A DNA stretch of 64,000 nt from Stercoripulliclostridium_A sp963642145 (lineage in GTDB: Bacteria > Bacillota > Clostridia > Christensenellales > DTU072): NCBI GenBank assembly GCA_963642145.1, contig CAVIFU010000002.1, forward strand, positions 1 to 64,000, in the 5' to 3' direction. How positions within the stretch are numbered: the first letter of the stretch is position 1; each line of letters begins with the position of its first letter. This document shows positions 1-6,767 of the stretch, piece after piece. Position numbers and translations under genes: made by a program. Under the pieces are notes generated by a model. It worked only from the letters and a program-made list of their open reading frames with translations, had not been told where the DNA came from and searched no databases.

Positions 1-281
1 CAAACACAAACGACAAGATATTCTTACTGTCCTACAAAGAGGAGACAACGTATCTTACAAGCGACACGGCAAGACAAAAGAAGAGTAGCGATTACGCCAA
101 GTCACAGGGGATATACGCAAACGGCAGTTATGGCGGAGCGTGCTTTTGGTGGCTCCGGTCGCCCTACAGCTATTATAGCTATATCGCGCGCGGCGTCCTT
201 TTCGACGGCGACGTCGACAGCAGCAACGTTAGCTACACTCATTACGGCGTTCTCCCGGCTTTGGTGATTAGGTTGTCGTAG
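1..281 (+). CDS. C-terminal end of a DUF6273-type protein (5' end outside window)
   Basis: The reading frame is open from base 3 to a TAG at 279-281, giving the last 92 residues of a longer protein. It carries the hallmark of DUF6273-type domains of gut Bacillota: a CFWWLRSP motif (Cys codon near base 147), a short polar segment rich in Tyr and Ser, and a terminal GVLPALVIRLS close to the family's usual GVRPAL ending. Such domains are usually C-terminal in secreted or surface proteins and occur in many copies per genome; their molecular role is not known to me. The polar segment between the two conserved motifs is unusually rich in NNY codons (see findings). Family assignment comes from motif recall only; the N-terminal part, signal peptide and true start lie outside the window. 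Confidence 0.7.
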   Translation, partial: NTNDKIFLLSYKEETTYLTSDTARQKKSSDYAKSQGIYANGSYGGACFWWLRSPYSYYSYIARGVLFDGDVDSSNVSYTHYGVLPALVIRLS

Positions 282-358
282 CGCTTAGAATTCATCGGGA
301 CATCAAAATAAGAAGCTCTAAAGCTGCAAGACAGTTGAATAGAGTATATAAGTAAAAG

Positions 359-402
359 TAAATGTGTATTGCACATATTTGTCAATGTGCAATACACATT
401 TA
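359..402. promoter_or_regulatory. Perfect 18-bp inverted repeat made of two nested palindromes; candidate operator of the XRE gene
   Basis: Bases 359-376 and 385-402 are perfect reverse complements separated by 8 bases. Each arm is itself a dyad: ATGTG-N5-CACAT at 362-376 and again at 385-399, so there are two 15-bp sites in inverted order with centres 23 bp apart. A TTGTCA hexamer (379-384, -35-like) lies between them and an extended -10-like TGCTAAAAT lies at 404-412. The position immediately in front of a small HTH regulator suggests autorepression. It could alternatively be a terminator hairpin for the upstream gene, but no T-run follows it. Confidence 0.55.
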
Positions 403-403
403 T

Positions 404-412
404 TGCTAAAAT
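404..412 (+). promoter_or_regulatory. Extended -10 element for the XRE regulator
   Basis: TGCTAAAAT matches an extended -10 (TG-N-TAAAAT). A transcription start about seven bases downstream would fall at or next to the A of the ATG at 419. Together with the absence of a Shine-Dalgarno in the preceding bases, this predicts a leaderless mRNA. The best -35 candidate (TTGTCA, 379-384) is 22 bases upstream of the hexamer, too far for a classical promoter, so recognition would rest on the extended -10. Confidence 0.4.
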
Positions 413-418
413 TCAAGT

Positions 419-631
419 ATGCTATACGGAGAATATTTCAAAGAAGCGCGTAAGCAAAGCGGACTTACGCAAAAAGAAGTAGCGGAAAGGCTCAAAATTC
501 ATCAATCCAATATAAGCGATTGGGAGAACGATGTTTCTCGCCCGGAATACGAAAAACTCGTAGAACTTTCCATAATTTACCAAGTAAGCCTTTATGACCT
601 CCTCGACGTACCGTATAAATATCGATTTTAA
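419..631 (+). CDS. Small XRE/Cro-CI-family HTH regulator
   Basis: A 70-residue protein that is almost entirely one HTH_3 (XRE) domain: the helix-turn-helix spans roughly residues 8-40 (GLTQKEVAERLKIHQSNISDWE), followed by the typical amphipathic segments ending in a YDLL motif. It has no effector or oligomerisation domain beyond this fold, like many stand-alone antitoxin- or phage-repressor-like regulators. No Shine-Dalgarno is seen before the ATG; an extended -10 ends 6 bases upstream of it, so translation from a leaderless transcript is likely. Its probable operator is the nested palindrome at 359-402, which suggests autoregulation. The target beyond itself is unknown: it neighbours a DUF6273 gene upstream, and downstream lies only a non-coding repeat region. 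Confidence 0.8.
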   Translation: MLYGEYFKEARKQSGLTQKEVAERLKIHQSNISDWENDVSRPEYEKLVELSIIYQVSLYDLLDVPYKYRF

Positions 632-644
632 CGTTGCTTATTTG

Positions 645-739
645 CACCACTCTCTCCACACTATATAAACTCTCAACTATCCAAAACTCCACACTTTACT
701 CTTCACACTTCACACTATTCTATTAAAAAATCCTTTACC
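645..739. repeat. 95-nt G-free tract with imperfect CACACT/CTCTCCAC-like repeats
   Basis: Between G644 and G740 the plus strand contains no guanine. The tract is built from degenerate short units such as CCACACT, TTCACACTT and CTCTC. The minus strand is therefore C-free and GA/GT-rich. It has no coding potential and directly precedes the hairpin array at 741. Part of the 306-base gap between the XRE gene and ylxM. Confidence 0.6.
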
Positions 740-740
740 G

Positions 741-842
741 TCGCCGGCACGGCGATGTATATCACAGCAACCGTGAGGTTGCGCATATCACCGCTGCCGA
801 CAGGCAGCGCATATAATCGCGTCCCATCGGGACGCGCATATC
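741..842. repeat. Array of four hairpins with a 26-nt period and ATATCA-type linkers
   Basis: Four perfect stem-loops begin at 741, 767, 793 and 819, exactly 26 bases apart. Stems: TCGCCG/CGGCGA with loop GCA (741-755); GCAACC/GGTTGC with loop GTGA (767-782); GCTGCC/GGCAGC with loop GACA (793-808); GCGTCCC/GGGACGC with loop ATC (819-835). Linkers are nearly constant, variants of GCATATCA(CC) (TGTATATCACA, GCATATCACC, GCATATAATC, GCATATCTC). Stem sequence differs in every unit while pairing is kept, so the structure rather than the sequence is repeated. It is intergenic between the XRE regulator and the ylxM promoter. I recall similar ATATCA-spaced hairpins in other Clostridia genomes but know no established name or function. 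Confidence 0.8.
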
Positions 843-876
843 TCGCGGCGTATTTTTTTCTGTTAAGTAAAAATAC

Positions 877-905
877 TTGACAGGTGTGTTTTATTGTGAT
901 ATAGT
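877..905 (+). promoter_or_regulatory. Strong sigma-A promoter for the ylxM-ffh operon
   Basis: A consensus TTGACA (877-882), a 17-base spacer and TATAGT (900-905) preceded by TGA, an extended -10. Predicted start near 912, giving a leader of about 26 bases that contains the AGGTGA Shine-Dalgarno of ylxM (929-934). Confidence 0.85.
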
Positions 906-937
906 TTACGAGTAATGTAAGTACTCTTAGGTGACGT

Positions 938-1258
938 ATGCTCAAAAATGTGGAAATCGGTTTGCTCAACGATTATTACGGCGGATTGCTTACCGCGTAC
1001 CAATCGGATACGCTCAGTAGGTATTATGACGATGACCTATCTCTTTCGGAGATAGCGGAAGAGCAGGGCGTATCGCGCCAAGCCGTAATGGACGTTATCA
1101 AGCGCGCGGAGCTCAAACTCAAAGAGTATGAATCCAAACTCGGTCTGGTCGGCAAAATCCAAAAGTTGCAGTCCGAATTAGAGTCGCTAATGGTATCTGT
1201 AGATACAGAAACCGCCCAAAAACTACAAACAATACTTAATGAGGTCAAGGACATATAA
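938..1258 (+). CDS. ylxM: YlxM/p13-like SRP-associated HTH protein
   Basis: A 106-residue UPF0122/YlxM family protein. The central region has a sigma-70 region 4-like helix-turn-helix (around residues 30-58, SLSEIAEEQGVSRQAVMDVIKR), followed by a charged helix that probably forms a coiled coil. The family is found next to ffh in Bacillota and is thought to modulate the signal recognition particle pathway; the exact mechanism is not settled. The start is set by AGGTGA seven bases before the ATG. The TAA stop overlaps the ffh ATG by one base (TAATG), so the two are translationally coupled. It is the first gene after the consensus promoter at 877-905. Confidence 0.9.
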   Translation: MLKNVEIGLLNDYYGGLLTAYQSDTLSRYYDDDLSLSEIAEEQGVSRQAVMDVIKRAELKLKEYESKLGLVGKIQKLQSELESLMVSVDTETAQKLQTILNEVKDI

Positions 1259-2574
1259 TGGCGTTGTTCGGAAGTTTGTCTGAAAAAATAAATCATGCTT
1301 TCAGTAAGCTCAAAAACAAAGGCGCGCTTACGGAGCTGGAGATCAAGAACGCTATGCGTGAAGTGCGTATAGCTCTTCTCGAGGCGGACGTAAACTTTGC
1401 GGTTGTCAAGCAATTTATCAACAAAGTTTCGGAGAAAGCTCTCGGTGAAAATATTCTCAAAGGCTTGGAGAGTTCACAACAGGTCATCAAGATAGTTAAT
1501 GACGAGCTTACCGAGCTTATGGGCAGCAAGCACTCCAAACTTGCCGTTGCGGACAAACCGCCCACGGTATACATGATGTGCGGCTTGCAAGGCGCGGGCA
1601 AAACGACGATGTGCGGCAAACTTGCGACGGTCCTCAAAAAGGACAACAAAAAGGTTCTTCTCGTAGCCGGCGACGTCTATCGTCCCGCGGCTATCAAGCA
1701 GTTGCAAGTGGTTGGCGAAAAGGCGGGCGCGGAAGTCTTTACCGAGGGTCAGATAAGCCCGGTCAAGATTGCTGCAGACGGAGTCGAGTACGCCCGCAAG
1801 CAGGGCATAGACGTAGTCATAATCGATACTGCCGGCAGATTGCACATAGACGAAGCGCTCATGCAAGAGCTCCGCGACGTCAAAGCCAAGGTGCACCCGG
1901 ACGAGATTTTGCTTGTCGTGGACAGCATGCTCGGTCAGGATTCCGTCAATGTCGCGACAACGTTCAACGCAGAGCTTGACATCACAGGCGTAATACTTAC
2001 CAAACTTGACGGCGACACTCGTGGCGGTGCGGCGCTTTCAATCAAAGCGATGTGCGGCAAACCCATCAAATATATCGGCGTTGGCGAAAAACTTACGGAC
2101 ATCGAGCCGTTCTATCCGGACAGAATGGCGTCGCGAATACTCGGCATGGGCGACGTGCTCACGCTTATCGAGAAGGCGCAAAACGCCATAACGGAAGAGG
2201 AAGCCCAAAAGATGGCTAAGAAGATGAAAGAGAATTCTTTCGATCTCGAAGACTACCTCAACCAAATCGGCAGCATGAAGAAGATGGGCAGCATGCGTGA
2301 CATGCTGGAAATGATACCGGGCATGAGCGGTAAGCTCAAAGGCGTCAACCTCGACGTGGACGAAAAGCAGATTGAAAAGACCAAAGCGATAATCCTGTCG
2401 ATGACTCCCAAGGAGCGTCGAAATCCGCAGATTCTCAACGCTTCGCGTCGCAGGCGCATAGCCAAGGGATCGGGCACGGAAGTGCAGGACGTCAACAGGC
2501 TCCTCAACCAATTCGAGCAAACCAAACAAATGATGAAGCAAATCAGCCGCGGCAAATTCAAATTCCCGTTTTAG
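1258..2574 (+). CDS. ffh: Signal recognition particle GTPase Ffh (SRP54)
   Basis: Ffh binds 4.5S RNA and signal sequences of nascent membrane proteins and delivers ribosomes to FtsY at the cytoplasmic membrane. The 438-residue length is typical. An N-terminal helical domain (about 1-95) is followed by the SRP GTPase domain with GLQGAGKTT (109-117), DTAGR (190-194) and TKLDG (248-252), then a C-terminal methionine-rich M domain (about 300-435; MIPGM and ILSMTPKERRNP) that forms the signal-peptide groove and binds RNA. Coupled to ylxM by a one-base overlap and followed after 42 bases by rpsP. No ftsY or 4.5S RNA gene is in the window. Confidence 0.98.
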   Translation: MALFGSLSEKINHAFSKLKNKGALTELEIKNAMREVRIALLEADVNFAVVKQFINKVSEKALGENILKGLESSQQVIKIVNDELTELMGSKHSKLAVADKPPTVYMMCGLQGAGKTTMCGKLATVLKKDNKKVLLVAGDVYRPAAIKQLQVVGEKAGAEVFTEGQISPVKIAADGVEYARKQGIDVVIIDTAGRLHIDEALMQELRDVKAKVHPDEILLVVDSMLGQDSVNVATTFNAELDITGVILTKLDGDTRGGAALSIKAMCGKPIKYIGVGEKLTDIEPFYPDRMASRILGMGDVLTLIEKAQNAITEEEAQKMAKKMKENSFDLEDYLNQIGSMKKMGSMRDMLEMIPGMSGKLKGVNLDVDEKQIEKTKAIILSMTPKERRNPQILNASRRRRIAKGSGTEVQDVNRLLNQFEQTKQMMKQISRGKFKFPF

Positions 2575-2616
2575 TCGCGACAACAAATAAAAAACCATAT
2601 ATCGGAGGATACAACA

Positions 2617-2955
2617 ATGGCAGTAAAACTCAGACTACACAGAATGGGCGCAAAAAAGAATCCCTTCTATCGCATCGTAGCTATCGATTCTCGCAAATCC
2701 AGAGACGGCGAGTACATCGAGCAAATCGGCTACTACAACCCCAAGACCCAACCGGCAGACATCAAAATCGACGCAGATCTTGCCAAGAAATGGATTAGCG
2801 TAGGCGCACAACCCACCGACACCGTTCGCGGATTGCTCGTAAACGCCGGCGTTATCGAAGGTTCCGCCAAGTACGCTAAGAAGGCAGACGCCCACGAGGA
2901 AGTCAACGCTGTAGACGTAGCGGTAGCCGGTGCAGTCGAAAAGATAGGTGAATAA
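2617..2955 (+). CDS. rpsP: 30S ribosomal protein S16
   Basis: S16 is an early-assembling small-subunit protein that stabilises the 5' domain of 16S rRNA. Residues 1-80 match the family closely (MAVKLRLHRMGAKKNPFYRI, then the DGEYIEQIGYYNP segment and the TDTVRGLL turn). At 112 residues it is longer than the usual 80-90; the extra C-terminal tail is rich in Ala, Val, Glu and Asp and looks flexible. A CGGAGGA Shine-Dalgarno precedes the ATG. It lies between ffh and khpA as in many Bacillota operons, three bases before khpA. Confidence 0.97.
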   Translation: MAVKLRLHRMGAKKNPFYRIVAIDSRKSRDGEYIEQIGYYNPKTQPADIKIDADLAKKWISVGAQPTDTVRGLLVNAGVIEGSAKYAKKADAHEEVNAVDVAVAGAVEKIGE

Positions 2956-2958
2956 CAC

Positions 2959-3195
2959 ATGTCCGTCAGAGATTTTGTAGATTTTCTCGTAGGGCAGATA
3001 GTAGATAAAGACTGCTACGAGATCGTCATGCTTGAAGACAGCGATACCGTCGAGATCAAGTTATACGTAGACAAAGACAGAGTCGCACGCCTCATAGGCA
3101 AAGGCGGCAGACTTGCCAAGTCCATACGCACCATAGTCAAGGCGTTCGCGCAGAACTCGGATAAGCGTTACGACGTATACATCGAGGAAAGATAA
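2959..3195 (+). CDS. khpA: KH-domain RNA-binding protein KhpA (YlqC)
   Basis: A 78-residue protein that is essentially a single type II KH domain with the diagnostic RLIGKGGRLAKSIRTIV loop (about residues 42-58). KhpA acts with KhpB (Jag/EloR) as a small-RNA/mRNA chaperone that affects cell division and elongation in several Gram-positive bacteria. The rpsP-khpA-rimM-trmD order is the standard Bacillota context. It starts three bases after rpsP and its stop overlaps the rimM ATG by one base (TAATG). Confidence 0.93.
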   Translation: MSVRDFVDFLVGQIVDKDCYEIVMLEDSDTVEIKLYVDKDRVARLIGKGGRLAKSIRTIVKAFAQNSDKRYDVYIEER

Positions 3196-3692
3196 TGCTC
3201 AAAATAGGCAAAGCCGTCAGAGCGCACGGAGTGAGAGGGGACGTCAAAGTCCTCCACTCCATGGATCCGTGCGAGATACAGTCCGTTACCCGCGTGGTAA
3301 TCGGCGGAGCGGAGTACGATGTCGAGCGAGTGTCCGTAGGTAACGGCTGCGCTTACTTCAAGTTGCGCGGCGTCAACGACATGGCTACGGCGGACGGAAT
3401 AAGAGGCGAAGTCTACGTAGACGACGCCCACCGCCCCAAACTCCCCGAGGGCACGTATTATGTCGATGATCTTATCGGACTCGACGTCGTTGTCGACGGC
3501 AAGCGCGCAGGCGTATTGCGTGATATTTTGCAATACGGATCGGCAGACGTCTATTGCGTGCGTGGCGAGAACGACGAGCGCGACTTTATGTTCCCGAACA
3601 AGGTCGGCGTAATAGTCGAGCACAATCTCGGTCGAGGTTACATCGCGCTTGACGGCGCGGAACTTACGAAGGTTGCGGTATATGAGGATTAG
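3195..3692 (+). CDS. rimM: 16S rRNA processing protein RimM
   Basis: RimM is a 30S maturation factor that binds S19 and assists folding of the 16S 3' major domain. The 165-residue protein has the N-terminal RimM beta-barrel (KIGKAVRAHGVRGDVKV at about residues 3-19) and a C-terminal PRC-barrel (YYVDDLIGLDVV, around residue 90, then FPNKVGVIVEHN and an I-LDGAEL ending). The 3' end overlaps trmD by 11 bases, consistent with coupled translation. Confidence 0.95.
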   Translation: MLKIGKAVRAHGVRGDVKVLHSMDPCEIQSVTRVVIGGAEYDVERVSVGNGCAYFKLRGVNDMATADGIRGEVYVDDAHRPKLPEGTYYVDDLIGLDVVVDGKRAGVLRDILQYGSADVYCVRGENDERDFMFPNKVGVIVEHNLGRGYIALDGAELTKVAVYED

Positions 3693-4362
3693 CGTATTGA
3701 CAATTTTCCCGGAGATGTACTCCGTGCTTAACGAAAGCATTATCGGCAAAGCTCTTGAGAAGGAGCTTTTTTCCGTTGACGTGCACAATATACGCGATTA
3801 TTCTCTGAATAAGCACAAAAAATGCGATGATTATCCATTCGGAGGCGGAGCCGGCATGGTAATGACTCCGCAACCGTTGCATGATTGCATTACGGCGGTA
3901 GACCCCGAGCACAAGGCGGTCAGGATATATTTGAGTCCCAAGGGCGCGACTCTCAATCAAAGTATCGTCAAAGAGCTTTCGACCCTTGACCACATAATGC
4001 TTGTCAACGGCAGTTACGAGGGGATAGACGAACGCGTCATCGAACTCGATATAGACCGCGAACTTTCCATAGGCGACTATGTTTTGACATCCGGGGACCT
4101 TGCGTCACTTGTTGTTATCAATACCGTGGCGAGGTACATACCGGACGTACTCGGATCCGAGCAGTCTACGGAAGAAGAGAGTTTTTCCGACGGCACGTTG
4201 GAGTATCCGCAGTACACCAGACCGCAGGAATTTATGGGGCTTACCGTGCCGGAAGTATTGCTTTCGGGCAATCATGCGGAGATAGCCAAATGGCGTCGCC
4301 AAAAGAGTTTGGAAATAACTTCCGAACGGCGACCCGACTTAACCGAAAACGCAAAGGAGTAA
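3682..4362 (+). CDS. trmD: tRNA (guanine37-N1)-methyltransferase TrmD
   Basis: TrmD uses S-adenosylmethionine to methylate G37 next to the anticodon, preventing +1 frameshifting. The 226-residue protein begins MRISVLTIFPEM, the canonical start, so the internal ATG at 3682 is chosen over upstream in-frame codons lying in rimM. Conserved SPOUT features are visible: DYPFGGGAGMVM near residue 50, NGSYEGIDERV near 112, and the trefoil-knot segment SIGDYVLTSGD followed by the PQYTRP motif. It overlaps rimM by 11 bases; an AAGGAG near its own end serves the next gene. Confidence 0.97.
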   Translation: MRISVLTIFPEMYSVLNESIIGKALEKELFSVDVHNIRDYSLNKHKKCDDYPFGGGAGMVMTPQPLHDCITAVDPEHKAVRIYLSPKGATLNQSIVKELSTLDHIMLVNGSYEGIDERVIELDIDRELSIGDYVLTSGDLASLVVINTVARYIPDVLGSEQSTEEESFSDGTLEYPQYTRPQEFMGLTVPEVLLSGNHAEIAKWRRQKSLEITSERRPDLTENAKE

Positions 4363-4364
4363 TT

Positions 4365-5216
4365 ATGCACATACACTGGTTCCCGGGGCACATGACCAAA
4401 GCCATAAGGATGATGGCGGAAGAAATCAAAGTGGTAGATTCGGTAATCTACGTATTGGATGCGCGTGCGCCCGAGTCTTGCATCAACCCGGCGTTTGAAG
4501 AGGTAATCGGCACCAAACCGCGACTTTATGTACTCAATAAGGCTGATATGGTAACCCAAAAAGAGCTTATCAAGTGGGTTGACAAATTCCGCATACAGGG
4601 CAACAAGTGCATTTATTCCAATAGTATTTCCAAAGCGGATTCGGCTGTCATAATCAAAAATCTTTTGGAACTCAACGAAGATACCATAGAGCGTTATCGC
4701 GCCAAGGGCGTCAACAAAACGATACGCGCCATGGTCATAGGCGTACCAAATTCCGGCAAATCGACGCTCATCAACAGCTTGGTCAAAGAGAAAAAAACCG
4801 TTACCGGCAACAAGCCCGGCGTAACGCGCGGCAAGCAGTGGGTTTCCATAGACAAGTACATAGATCTTTTAGACAGCCCGGGTGTGCTTTATCCCGACTT
4901 TTCGGATCAAAAGAAGGCGCTCAAACTTGCCTTACTCGGAAGCATAAAGGATGAAGTCGTAGACGTGACGGAGCTTGCTCTCGAAGCCCTCGAATTTTTC
5001 CGTGCGGATCGCCCGGAGGATCTCAAAGCGAGGTACAAACTCGATTCCGTAGACGGCGACATCAACGAGCTGTTTGAGACGATAGGCAAAAAGCGCGGCA
5101 TCGTGGCGCGCGGCGGAGAACTCGACACGGAGAGAATTGCGCGCGTCATAATATCCGATTATCGCAAGGGATATCTCGGCAAAATGCCGTTAGAGAGGGC
5201 GGATGCAAACGACTGA
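4365..5216 (+). CDS. rbgA: Ribosome-biogenesis GTPase RbgA (YlqF)
   Basis: RbgA is a circularly permuted GTPase needed for late 50S assembly in Bacillota. The 283-residue protein starts MHIHWFPGHMTKA, which fits the family, with AAGGAG (4353-4358) seven bases before the ATG. The permuted motif order is clear: G4 NKAD at 58-61 comes before G1 GVPNSGKST at 126-134 and G3 DSPG at 170-173. A C-terminal helical domain, about 200-283, contacts rRNA in characterised members. The end overlaps rnhB by 14 bases. Confidence 0.96.
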   Translation: MHIHWFPGHMTKAIRMMAEEIKVVDSVIYVLDARAPESCINPAFEEVIGTKPRLYVLNKADMVTQKELIKWVDKFRIQGNKCIYSNSISKADSAVIIKNLLELNEDTIERYRAKGVNKTIRAMVIGVPNSGKSTLINSLVKEKKTVTGNKPGVTRGKQWVSIDKYIDLLDSPGVLYPDFSDQKKALKLALLGSIKDEVVDVTELALEALEFFRADRPEDLKARYKLDSVDGDINELFETIGKKRGIVARGGELDTERIARVIISDYRKGYLGKMPLERADAND

Positions 5217-5808
5217 CCTTTTGCGGATAGAAAACGAGCTTACAGCGAGCGGCGCACGGTATATTTGCGGAGTGGACGAAGCCGGCAGGGGACCGCTTGC
5301 GGGACCTGTATGCGTCGGCGCATGCATCCCGGATTTAAGTTGTATCGTCGAGGGCGTCAACGACAGCAAAAAGCTTACGGAAAAGAAGCGTGAAGCCTTG
5401 TACGAAGAGCTTTGCGAGAGCGTTTTTTGCCACAAAACGGTTTTTATCGAACCCGACGTCATAGACGAAATAAATATTTTGAACGCGACCAAGCGCGCTA
5501 TGCGCGAGGCGGTAGAGAGCATGTTTCCCTTGCCTGACGTCGTACTCATAGACGCCGTCAAGTTGGATTTACCGTATCCGTCGCGTTCGATAATACACGG
5601 CGACGCGTTGTCGTATTGCATTGCAGCAGCGTCGATTTTTGCCAAAGTCGAGCGTGACAGACTCATGCTCGAATACGCGAAGCTTTATCCCGAATACGGA
5701 TTTGAAAAACACAAGGGTTACGGCTCCCGGTACCACATAGAGATGCTCAAAAAGTACGGACCGTGCCCGATACATCGCAAAACTTTTATCAAAAATTTCT
5801 TCAAATAG
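5203..5808 (+). CDS. rnhB: Ribonuclease HII
   Basis: RNase HII removes RNA primers and single ribonucleotides from DNA. The 201-residue protein has the signature YICGVDEAGRGPLAGPV (Asp25 and Glu26 metal ligands), further catalytic acids in VLIDAVKLDLP (around residue 115) and the SIFAKVERDR motif. The start at 5203 lies inside rbgA (14-base overlap). The rbgA-rnhB-yraN order is common in Bacillota; here the three genes form one compact block. Confidence 0.96.
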   Translation: MQTTDLLRIENELTASGARYICGVDEAGRGPLAGPVCVGACIPDLSCIVEGVNDSKKLTEKKREALYEELCESVFCHKTVFIEPDVIDEINILNATKRAMREAVESMFPLPDVVLIDAVKLDLPYPSRSIIHGDALSYCIAAASIFAKVERDRLMLEYAKLYPEYGFEKHKGYGSRYHIEMLKKYGPCPIHRKTFIKNFFK

Positions 5809-5812
5809 GCAT

Positions 5813-6169
5813 ATGGTTAACTCGGCTGAAGGATTGCTTGCGGAATACGAGGCGGGCAAATATTTAGAGGGAAAGGGGTATACGATTGTCGAACGCAACG
5901 TCAATTATCCCGGCAAAGGCGAACTCGACATAGTCGCGACATACGCCAAAACCCTTGTCATCGTCGAAGTCAAGTACCGTTCAACCGGCGATTACGGCGA
6001 TCCGATAGAGAGCGTTACTCGGTCGAAAGTCGGCAAAATCATCAAGGCGACGGAGCTTTACATAGCCGAACACGGGTATGACGATTACGACGTAAGGTTC
6101 GATATAGTGGTTCTTCGGGACGGAAAAATCGAGCATATCGAGGACGCGTTCTACGGTTACTGGTATTAG
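5813..6169 (+). CDS. yraN: UPF0102/YraN-family predicted endonuclease-fold protein
   Basis: A 118-residue member of the UPF0102 family with a PD-(D/E)XK-like fold related to archaeal Holliday junction resolvases. The nuclease-like signature is visible: GELDIVA near residue 39, then VEVKYRS near residue 51, with the leading GLLAEYEAGKYLEGKGY helix. The biological substrate in bacteria is unproven, though the family is usually near rnhB as here. It starts four bases after rnhB and ends the first operon block. Confidence 0.9.
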   Translation: MVNSAEGLLAEYEAGKYLEGKGYTIVERNVNYPGKGELDIVATYAKTLVIVEVKYRSTGDYGDPIESVTRSKVGKIIKATELYIAEHGYDDYDVRFDIVVLRDGKIEHIEDAFYGYWY

Positions 6170-6224
6170 ACGCGCGGATTTATATTATATATTTATAATT
6201 TTATAAGGAAGTATGCAAAATCAC

Positions 6225-6253
6225 TTGCGTACTTTTTTCGTATTTGATATGAT
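6225..6253 (+). promoter_or_regulatory. Sigma-A promoter for rplS
   Basis: TTGCGT (6225-6230), a 17-base spacer and TATGAT (6248-6253) preceded by TGA (extended -10). It lies in the 6170-6336 gap and would start transcription near 6260, giving rplS a separate transcript with a leader of about 77 bases. Confidence 0.7.
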
Positions 6254-6259
6254 AATTAA

Positions 6260-6336
6260 GACTTTGTAACGGACCTATGCGAGAAAAAATCCCAAGCTCG
6301 TACGTACGTTATTGTGTAAAGCAGGAGGTAAGTCAC
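6260..6336 (+). promoter_or_regulatory. rplS leader, possible L19 autoregulatory region
   Basis: The roughly 77-base leader predicted from the promoter contains a GCGAG...CTCG pairing and an ACGTACGT palindrome before AGGAGG (6323-6328). Bacillota rplS genes often have a structured L19 leader bound by the protein. I cannot confirm the Rfam L19 fold by eye. Confidence 0.3.
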
Positions 6337-6681
6337 ATGAACATTATCGACATTATCGAACAAGAAGGTTTGAGAACCGACATCCCCGAGTTCGGCATCG
6401 GCGATACCGTCAAGGTATACGTCAAGGTTGTTGAAGGCACTCGCGAAAGATTGCAGGCGTTTGAAGGCGTAGTTATCGCGCGCAAGAACGGCGGCATCCG
6501 TGAGACTTTTACCGTTCGTCGTATCAGCTACGGCATCGGCGTTGAAAGAACGTTCCCCGTTCATTCTCCCAAGATCGACCACGTAGAAGTAACTCGCAAG
6601 GGCAAGGTAAGAAGGGCGAAGCTCTATTATCTCAGGGGACGCACCGGCAAAGCTGCAAAGGTAAAGCAAGCTTCCAGATAA
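6337..6681 (+). CDS. rplS: 50S ribosomal protein L19
   Basis: L19 lies at the 30S-50S interface of the large subunit. The 114-residue protein shows the family pattern: IPEFGIGDTVKVYVKVVEG, then RLQAFEGVVIARK, FTVRRISYGIGVERTFP and the basic C-terminal KVRRAKLYYLRGRTGKAAK. The ATG at 6337 is preferred over an upstream in-frame ATG at 6277 because AGGAGG lies eight bases in front of it and the family starts here. It is separated from yraN by its own promoter. Confidence 0.97.
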   Translation: MNIIDIIEQEGLRTDIPEFGIGDTVKVYVKVVEGTRERLQAFEGVVIARKNGGIRETFTVRRISYGIGVERTFPVHSPKIDHVEVTRKGKVRRAKLYYLRGRTGKAAKVKQASR

Positions 6682-6697
6682 CGATAACAAGATAGTA

Positions 6698-6723
6698 TGC
6701 GACCGCGCACATGCGCGGTCGCA
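6698..6723 (+). terminator. GC-rich hairpin after rplS
   Basis: An 11-bp perfect stem (6698-6708 with 6713-6723) and an ACAT loop follow the rplS stop. The next T-run is weak and about 10 bases away (CTTTTT near 6733-6738), so it may attenuate or protect the mRNA 3' end rather than be a classical intrinsic terminator. Confidence 0.5.
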
Positions 6724-6767
6724 CCGTACCTCACTTTTTAAGGGAAACATTCATTTTAGGAGCAATC

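Noticed and set aside
741..842. CRISPR-like periodic array
   Set aside because: The 26-nt period is exact but the constant part is only about 8-10 bases; the variable parts are self-complementary stems, not spacers, and no cas gene is nearby.
851..858. T-run after the hairpin array as a classical terminator of the XRE gene
   Set aside because: The T-run at 852-858 is about 16 bases after the last hairpin, too far for an intrinsic terminator.
6277..6336. Upstream ATG extending rplS by 20 residues
   Set aside because: The extension has no family match and the AGGAGG lies in front of the ATG at 6337.
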